From Nocardia sp. BSTN01 (GTDB lineage: Bacteria > Actinomycetota > Actinomycetes > Mycobacteriales > Mycobacteriaceae), in NCBI RefSeq assembly GCF_015354405.1, contig NZ_JADKYP010000004.1, positions 186,001-250,000 on the forward strand: a stretch of 64,000 nt of DNA, given 5' to 3'. Position 1 is the stretch's first letter, and every line of letters begins with the position of its first letter. The position numbers and the translations under genes are program-made. Below are positions 59,026 through 64,000 of this stretch, piece by piece. Under the pieces are notes generated by a model, which made no database searches, was not told where the DNA came from, and worked only from the letters and a program-made list of their open reading frames with translations.

Positions 59026-59898
59026 GTGACAGACGACAGGACCGGACAGGATGTGGTCCGACCCGGTTCCCGCGCTGTGGAACGCAGCTCGGACGTGGAG
59101 AAGCGGCAGATCAGCAACGAAGCCCGCATGATCCGCGGCGTCTTCCGGGCAGCCGGCCTGGCTGCCGGGACCGCGGTCCGCGGCGGCCAGTGGGCCGTCG
59201 GCACCGGCCTCGAGGTCACCAAGCAGATCGCCCAGGCCGCGCTCGACGGCGAATCCTCCACCGACATCGCCGAACGCACCGGAGCCGCACTGCAGTCCGT
59301 CGCCCGCAGCGTCCTCGGCGTCACCGAGGGATCGGTGCGCGAGATCGTCAGCTACGTCCCCACCAACGGCCAGGCGCAGGGGCCGTCGGCCGGCGGGCTG
59401 GTCCGCTCGTCGACCCTGGTCGATCTGCGCCGCCGCGGCGACAATCTGCTCGCGCGCTCGGCCGACGTGTACTTCACCGAGGAAGTGCATCCGGCCTACG
59501 ACCGCATCCTCGATCAGCTGTCCTCGGACGAGGCGCGGATTCTGCGGTTCATGGCCATCAACGGGCCGCAGCCCTCGGTCGACGTGCGCACCAACCGGCC
59601 GCTGGGGATCGGTTCCGAGCTGGTCGCCGGAGATCTGACCTCGGTCCCGGAGCAGGCCGGCGTGCGGTATCCGGATCGGTCGCGGCTGTATTTGATCAAT
59701 CTGAACCGGCTCGGTCTGCTGACCACCTCCGACGATCCCGTGGTGCTGAGCCGTTATATGGTGCTCGAGGTGCAGCCGATCGTCGAATCGGCGCTCAAGC
59801 AGGCTGGCCGGGTGCCCAAGATCGTGCGAAAGAGCTTGCGCCTCACCGAATTCGGCGAGGACTTCTGTAAGACCTGCTTCACCATCAACGGGTCCTGA
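59026..59898 (+). CDS. Abi-alpha (DUF4393)-like protein B
   Basis: 290 residues from GTG 59026, with GGAG upstream. The C-terminal half matches protein A: 'DQLSSDEARILRFMAINGPQPSVDVRTNRPLG', 'LYLINLNRLGLL' and 'LRLTEFGEDFCKTCF' (A has 'IALTSFGADFTCAC'). The N-terminal part has an amphipathic Gly/Ala-rich stretch. Divergent from the A/DUF445 operon across the tandem repeats; the shared region and common family suggest one functional cluster. Confidence 0.75.
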   Translation: MTDDRTGQDVVRPGSRAVERSSDVEKRQISNEARMIRGVFRAAGLAAGTAVRGGQWAVGTGLEVTKQIAQAALDGESSTDIAERTGAALQSVARSVLGVTEGSVREIVSYVPTNGQAQGPSAGGLVRSSTLVDLRRRGDNLLARSADVYFTEEVHPAYDRILDQLSSDEARILRFMAINGPQPSVDVRTNRPLGIGSELVAGDLTSVPEQAGVRYPDRSRLYLINLNRLGLLTTSDDPVVLSRYMVLEVQPIVESALKQAGRVPKIVRKSLRLTEFGEDFCKTCFTINGS

Positions 59899-59987
59899 CC
59901 TGCGACTGCCGGTCAACGGTGTGTAGCGATCCGATACCTATTTTCCGATCTGCGCAGATTCGCCGGATCCGGTGGGATTGTTGAGGT

Positions 59988-60548
59988 ATGGATTCCGATG
60001 CCGTCTCCGCGATCAGCCGGCTGAAGTTCCGGTACCTGAGAGCGCTCGACACCAAATCGTGGGAAGACTTCGCCGACACGATGATCCCGGAGGCGACGGC
60101 GACCTACAGCGAGTACCTGCAGTTCGAATCGCGTGATGCGTTCCTGGCGTTCATGCGCAACACCCTCGGGCCCCACGTCATCACCGAACATCGGTGCGAC
60201 CACCCCGAGATCGATATCGACGGCGACGCGGCGACCGGCACCTGGTATCTGGCCGACACCGTACTCATCCCCGGTCACAACATGCTGCTGCGCGGGGCGG
60301 CGTTCTACAACGACCGGTACGTGCGCTGCGACGACGGCCATTGGCGCATCGCCCACACCGGGTACGAGCGGACCTATGAGGTGGTGCTGTCGCTCTCGGA
60401 TCTGCCGAGTCTGCGTCTGACCGCCAGCCGGTGGGGCGTGATCACCGGTGAGTCGGGTTCGGTGCCCGATATCCCGGCCGTGGTGTCGAATATCGAGGAC
60501 ACGCCGGGCGGGCCGGTCGAGGAAGAACCGGACGAGGCGATCGGGTAA
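59988..60548 (+). CDS. SnoaL/NTF2-like protein
   Basis: 186 residues. N-terminal ~130 residues form a SnoaL_4-type fold: 'AISRLKFRYLRALDTKSWEDFADTM', 'TEHRCDHPEIDIDGDAATGTWYLAD', 'DGHWRIAHTGYERTY'. Members are often lyases, isomerases or hydroxylases of small molecules. The last ~50 residues are an acidic unassigned tail. Confidence 0.85.
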   Translation: MDSDAVSAISRLKFRYLRALDTKSWEDFADTMIPEATATYSEYLQFESRDAFLAFMRNTLGPHVITEHRCDHPEIDIDGDAATGTWYLADTVLIPGHNMLLRGAAFYNDRYVRCDDGHWRIAHTGYERTYEVVLSLSDLPSLRLTASRWGVITGESGSVPDIPAVVSNIEDTPGGPVEEEPDEAIG

Positions 60549-60648
60549 TCGCCTCCGGTCGACCCGTCAGTCGGTGTCGATCGGCGGACTGCCGGGTCGC
60601 CCTCCGTGGTGACGCTCCGCTGCCGCCTCCGGTCGACCCGTCAGTCCG
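60549..60648. repeat. Repeat-rich junction between the SnoaL-like gene and prfC
   Basis: A 22-bp block CGCCTCCGGTCGACCCGTCAGTC-like occurs at about 60550-60572 and 60627-60648; the second copy includes the prfC stop. Between them lies a segment (CCGTGGTGACGCTCCGCTGC) that is the reverse complement of the core of the 58648 repeats, with small differences. A duplication or repeat insertion shaped this convergent junction. Confidence 0.55.
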
Positions 60649-62260
60649 CGGTCGCGACGAGCGGTTCCAGCGTGAGTTCCGGCTTTTCCTTCTCGATGTA
60701 CTGCAGCCGCCACTTGTCGCTGAACAGGGCCAGGATGACGCCGTCGCTGCGGGTGAAGACCTCGACCCCGCGCTGCCGGTCCAGCTCCGGCGACGAGGCG
60801 GCGTCGGTACGCCGGGCCAGCTGATAGGGCAGGAAATCCAGCTGCGTTTCGACGTTGAATTCGGCCTGCATCCGGGCGGTGACCACCTCGAACTGCATCG
60901 GGCCGACCGCCGCCAAGACAGGGGAGGCGTCGCCGCGCAGGTCGTTGCGCAGCACCTGCACCACGCCCTCGGAGTCGAGTTGATCGATGGCCTTGCGGAA
61001 CTGCTTGTACTTGCCCGCGCTGCGAGCGCGCAAGGTGGCGAAATGTTCCGGCGCGAAGGACGGAATCGGCGGGAACTCCACCTTCTTGTCCACGAACAGC
61101 GTGTGCCCGGGGGCGAGGGCGGTCGCGTTGACCAGACCCACCACATCGCCCGGATAGGCGGTGTCGACGGTGGCGCGCTCGCGGCCGAAGACGGTGAGCG
61201 CGTATTTGGTCGCGAACGGGCGTCCGGTCTGAGCGTGCGTGACGACCATGCCCCGCTCGAATTCCCCGGAGACGATGCGCATGAACGCCAGCCGGTCGCG
61301 ATGCGCGGCGTCCATACCCGCCTGCACCTTGAATACGACCGCGCTGAACGGGTCGGCCGGTTCCCGCGGGGAGCCGTCGACGTCGGCGCGGGAGCCGGGC
61401 GGCGGGGCCAGCGCCACCAGCGTGTCGAGCAGTTGCCGCACGCCGAAGTTCAGCATCGCCGAGGCGTAGATGACCGGCGAGGTCTGGCCGGCGAGGAACA
61501 GTTCCTGATCGTGATCCTGGCCGGTGGCCGAGAGCAGTTCGCTCTCCTCGGCCGCGGTCTCCCACGGTTCGCCTTCGCGGGCGGCGGCCTGGTCGGGCGA
61601 GTACGACTCTTCCGGCGCGATGGTCGCGCCGCCCGCGGTCCGGGTGAAATGGATGTATTCGGTGGCGGCGCCCTCGGGTCCGCGGCGCAGCAGCCCACGG
61701 AAATCGCCCGCGATGCCGACCGGCAGGAACAGCGGCGTGGGGGTCAGGCCGATCCGCTCGCTGATCTCGTCGAGCAGTTCCAGCGGCGCCCGTCCGGGAC
61801 GGTCCCACTTGTTGATCACGGTGATCACCGGGATGCCGCGGTGGCGGCACACCTGGAACAGTTTGAGCGTCTGTGGCTCCAGGCCCTTGGCGGCGTCGAT
61901 GAGCATGACGGCGGCGTCGACGGCCGTCAGTACCCGGTAGGTGTCCTCGGAGAAATCGGAGTGACCGGGCGTGTCGACCAGATTGATCACGCACTCGCCG
62001 TATTCGAACTGCAGCGCCGTCGAGCTGACGGAAATACCGCGCGCCTTCTCCATTTCCATCCAGTCGGAAACGGTGGATTTCCGGCCGGATTTCCCGTGAA
62101 TGGCGCCGGCCTCGGAAATCATCTTCGCGTGCAGGGCCAAGGCCTCGGTCAGCGTCGACTTACCCGCGTCCGGATGCGAGATCACCGCGAAGGTGCGCCG
62201 CCGTTCCGCCTCCTGCGCCACCCGCCCGGATGTGGTCGTGCTGGCTGAGGGGGAATTCAC
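60641..62260 (-). CDS. prfC: Peptide chain release factor 3
   Basis: 539 residues from GTG 62260, with AGAGGAG upstream. A translational GTPase that recycles RF1/RF2 from the ribosome. G1 'SHPDAGKST', G3 'DTPGHSDF', G4 'NKWD', followed by domains II and III ending 'EKPELTLEPLVATAD'. The in-frame codons before 62260 do not look native. Confidence 0.94.
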   Translation of the reverse strand: MNSPSASTTTSGRVAQEAERRRTFAVISHPDAGKSTLTEALALHAKMISEAGAIHGKSGRKSTVSDWMEMEKARGISVSSTALQFEYGECVINLVDTPGHSDFSEDTYRVLTAVDAAVMLIDAAKGLEPQTLKLFQVCRHRGIPVITVINKWDRPGRAPLELLDEISERIGLTPTPLFLPVGIAGDFRGLLRRGPEGAATEYIHFTRTAGGATIAPEESYSPDQAAAREGEPWETAAEESELLSATGQDHDQELFLAGQTSPVIYASAMLNFGVRQLLDTLVALAPPPGSRADVDGSPREPADPFSAVVFKVQAGMDAAHRDRLAFMRIVSGEFERGMVVTHAQTGRPFATKYALTVFGRERATVDTAYPGDVVGLVNATALAPGHTLFVDKKVEFPPIPSFAPEHFATLRARSAGKYKQFRKAIDQLDSEGVVQVLRNDLRGDASPVLAAVGPMQFEVVTARMQAEFNVETQLDFLPYQLARRTDAASSPELDRQRGVEVFTRSDGVILALFSDKWRLQYIEKEKPELTLEPLVATAD

Positions 62261-62393
62261 CGATCGGCTCCTCTTCGCGGGACAGGGCAAAGCATCAGAA
62301 TACGTGAGTGAGGCGCTTCGGCTCGCACCGGGGACAGCGGCGGTCCAGGGAAACTGCCGGTCAGGGCGGGTGCGCGGACCGCGGGGGCCTCGG

Positions 62394-62948
62394 TCAATCG
62401 GACAGGTGCCGGGCGACCGTGCGCAGGACGAGCCGGTCCAGGTCGATACCCGGCGCGATCAGTTCCACGCTCCGGTTCGCCACGAGGGTGGCGATGCCGT
62501 GCAGATTCGTCCACAGTCCGAAGGCGCGTTCTTCCGCGCGGTCGCGCACACAGCTCGCGACCAGATCCGCCCACCCCTGGTAGATCGGAATCGTCTTGCG
62601 GCGCAGATTCTCTCCCGAGCCTTGCAGCAGATCGTGGCGGAACATGAGGGTGAACATCTCGGGCCGCCGTGCCGCGAAGTCGATGTATTCACCCGCCATC
62701 CGGTCGATCCGCACCCGCGGGATCTCGCTCTCGTGTGCCGCGAAACGCCCACTCAGATCAGCGAACCCGTGCACCGCGACCGCGGCCAGCAGCGCGTTGT
62801 GGGTCGGGAAGTACCGCCGCGGCGCCCCATGCGACACCCCGGCCTCCCGTGCGATGGCCCGCAGACCGAGCTGTGCGGCACCGACCTCCTCCAGCAATCC
62901 CACACCCGCACTCACCAGCCGTTCCCGCACCGGTTCGTCGACACCCAT
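62394..62948 (-). CDS. TetR-family regulator
   Basis: 184 residues from ATG 62948; ATG 62957 is close by. HTH at about 24-52 ('LGLRAIAREAGVSHGAPRRYFPTHNALL'), then a helical ligand domain of the TetR_C WHG type ('FGLWTNLHGIATL'). The longer frame to 63128 runs through the twin operator at 63121-63161 and is probably not coding. It is likely to repress the divergent plsC-like gene and itself. Confidence 0.85.
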   Translation of the reverse strand: MGVDEPVRERLVSAGVGLLEEVGAAQLGLRAIAREAGVSHGAPRRYFPTHNALLAAVAVHGFADLSGRFAAHESEIPRVRIDRMAGEYIDFAARRPEMFTLMFRHDLLQGSGENLRRKTIPIYQGWADLVASCVRDRAEERAFGLWTNLHGIATLVANRSVELIAPGIDLDRLVLRTVARHLSD

Positions 62949-63120
62949 GCCGCACATTGTCGCGTGCGGGTTCCGCGTCCGTTCGGCAGCGGTGCCGGTC
63001 GCAGGCGATTCGGCATTCACCGACAGGTGCCGTGGGTCCGGTGGCGGGTCCACCGCACGACACCGTTCACCGGAGATCGCCTCCGCCGGCAAAAAGTGTG
63101 ACGAGCAGCAAGGTGACCGC

Positions 63121-63161
63121 GTAGACATTGTCTACTAGAATGACTGATAGACAGTGTCTAC
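63121..63161. promoter_or_regulatory. Twin palindromic operator upstream of the acyltransferase
   Basis: GTAGACATTGTCTAC at 63121-63135 and ATAGACAGTGTCTAC at 63147-63161, two 15-bp palindromes sharing TAGACAnTGTCTA, 26 bp centre to centre. They sit just before the plsC-like gene and upstream of the divergent TetR gene, so they are the probable binding site of that regulator. Confidence 0.75.
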
Positions 63162-63182
63162 GAGCGACCGTGGAGGGCGTGT

Positions 63183-63845
63183 ATGTGGTATCGGCTTTTG
63201 AAGTTCGTCCTGATCGGACCGCTCCTGCGGATCCTCGGGCGGCCGAAAGTCGAAGGGCTGCATCATGTTCCGAAGGACGGCCCGGTGATCATCGCGGCGA
63301 ATCATCTGGCCGCGATCGACTCCCTCTATCTGGCGCTCGTGCTGCCGAGGCGGATCACCTTTCTCGCCAAGAGTCAGTATTTCGATGAATCGGGGTGGCG
63401 CGGGCGCGTCAATCGCTGGGTGATGACGGCGACCGGACAGGTGCGCGTCGATCGCTCCGGTGGTTCCGCCTCGGCGGATGCGCTCGCCGCGGCGGTCGGG
63501 ATTCTGGAGTCGGGCGGGGTGTGGGGCATTCACCCGGAAGGGACTCGCTCACCGGACGGCCGGGTCTATCGCGGTCGCACCGGAGTGATCCGGGTGGCGA
63601 TGCAGACCGGCGCGCCGGTCGTGCCGGTGGCGCTCAGCGGCACCGACCGGGTGAACCGGCGTGGGCGGCGGCTGCTGCGTTTCGGCAAGGTTCGAATCGT
63701 GTTCGGTGCGCCTCGCACCTTCCTGCCGGTCGATCGGGCCGCGGTCCGCACTGCGACCGACGACCTCATGGTGGAGTTGGCGATGCGTTCGGGTCGCCGC
63801 TATGTGGATTGCTACGCGGCGCACTTCCGCGCCGAATCCGCCTGA
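63183..63845 (+). CDS. PlsC-like 1-acylglycerol-3-phosphate acyltransferase
   Basis: 220 residues from ATG 63183. Acyltransferase motif I N-H-x4-D as 'NHLAAID' (40-46) and motif III 'EGTRS' are present, with a hydrophobic N-terminus for membrane association. It would acylate lysophosphatidate or a related lipid acceptor. It starts 22 bp after the twin TetR operator, so lipid-responsive control is likely. Confidence 0.9.
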   Translation: MWYRLLKFVLIGPLLRILGRPKVEGLHHVPKDGPVIIAANHLAAIDSLYLALVLPRRITFLAKSQYFDESGWRGRVNRWVMTATGQVRVDRSGGSASADALAAAVGILESGGVWGIHPEGTRSPDGRVYRGRTGVIRVAMQTGAPVVPVALSGTDRVNRRGRRLLRFGKVRIVFGAPRTFLPVDRAAVRTATDDLMVELAMRSGRRYVDCYAAHFRAESA

Positions 63846-64000
63846 ACCGGCCCGGGGCCGAGCCTGCGGGAGTTTGCCGTCCGGCGTGCATTACCGCATC
63901 GGGGTGCGGCGCGAAAGCGTTTTCCGCTACATGCTATTGTTCTCAGGTTGTCTCGGCGAGGGTGTCGCACCCAGTGCACACCGTGATCGACGCGGCTCGG
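63846..64000. other. Right-edge sequence, no gene recognised
   Basis: 155 bp after plsC up to the window end. No frame with a convincing start; it may hold the promoter of a following gene outside the window. Confidence 0.4.

Noticed and set aside
62949-63128. TetR N-terminal extension to 63128
   Set aside because: It would translate most of the intergenic region and part of the twin operator and lacks the family pattern; the HTH begins soon after ATG 62948.

Overview
The window is high-GC actinobacterial DNA with GTG/TTG starts, tightly overlapping genes and mycolic-acid-clade gene content (PMT-family mannosyltransferase, RpfB, zinc-less MetRS, ESX-like genes). The core order arcA - pmt - rsmI - metG - tatD - rpfB - ksgA - ispE resembles the Rv1001-Rv1011 region of Mycobacterium tuberculosis, but the inserted genes and the many Nocardia-type hypothetical families suggest Nocardia or a close relative. 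That genus call is an inference.

Region 1 (1-4190) is the end of one or more integrative elements. It holds an ImmA/IrrE-like protease tail, a catalytically dead resolvase-like protein, an excisionase and a tyrosine integrase in a chain of overlapping genes. These are followed by an attachment site built on the 3' half of a CAU-anticodon tRNA and a large serine recombinase. Arm-type repeats lie on both sides of that tRNA core, so it looks like an unsplit attP.

Region 2 (4191-25586) is a second, complete integrative element of about 21.4 kb, integrated in tRNA-Ala(CGC). A 36-bp direct repeat of the tRNA 3' end marks both ends, and matching integrase arm sites lie just inside each end. It carries an excisionase and tyrosine integrase at the right end and a MobF relaxase-helicase, but no visible coupling protein or mating-pore genes, so it is probably mobilizable rather than self-conjugative. 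It also carries an AlbA_2-like protein with small partners, a DUF6879/Scr1-type regulator trio, and about 10 kb of scattered small cargo genes (two TY-Chap-like proteins, a DUF6301-like protein, an ankyrin protein, a lipoprotein, membrane proteins and gene remnants) that resembles an orphan immunity or interaction-gene store.

Region 3 (25552-45938) is chromosome: tRNA-Ala, a family 5 uracil-DNA glycosylase, paired GyrI-like proteins, a c-di-GMP GGDEF-EAL protein with a sensor partner, a glycosyltransferase, SDRs, SoxR, arginine deiminase, PMT, RsmI, MetRS, TatD, RpfB, a secreted lipase and KsgA.

Region 4 (46040-51611) interrupts the usual ksgA-ispE neighbourhood. It holds a small ESX/WXG100-like pair, the second member frameshifted, with exported small proteins, then a copper-export operon (metallochaperone, His-rich metal-handling protein, CopA-type ATPase) with a CsoR-like operator.

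Region 5 (51822-64000) has ispE, a luciferase-like oxidoreductase, an ABC-F ATPase, and an Abi-alpha/DUF445/Abi-alpha cluster with tandem GC-rich repeats between its genes. It ends with a SnoaL-like protein, prfC, and a TetR regulator with a twin operator in front of a PlsC-type acyltransferase.
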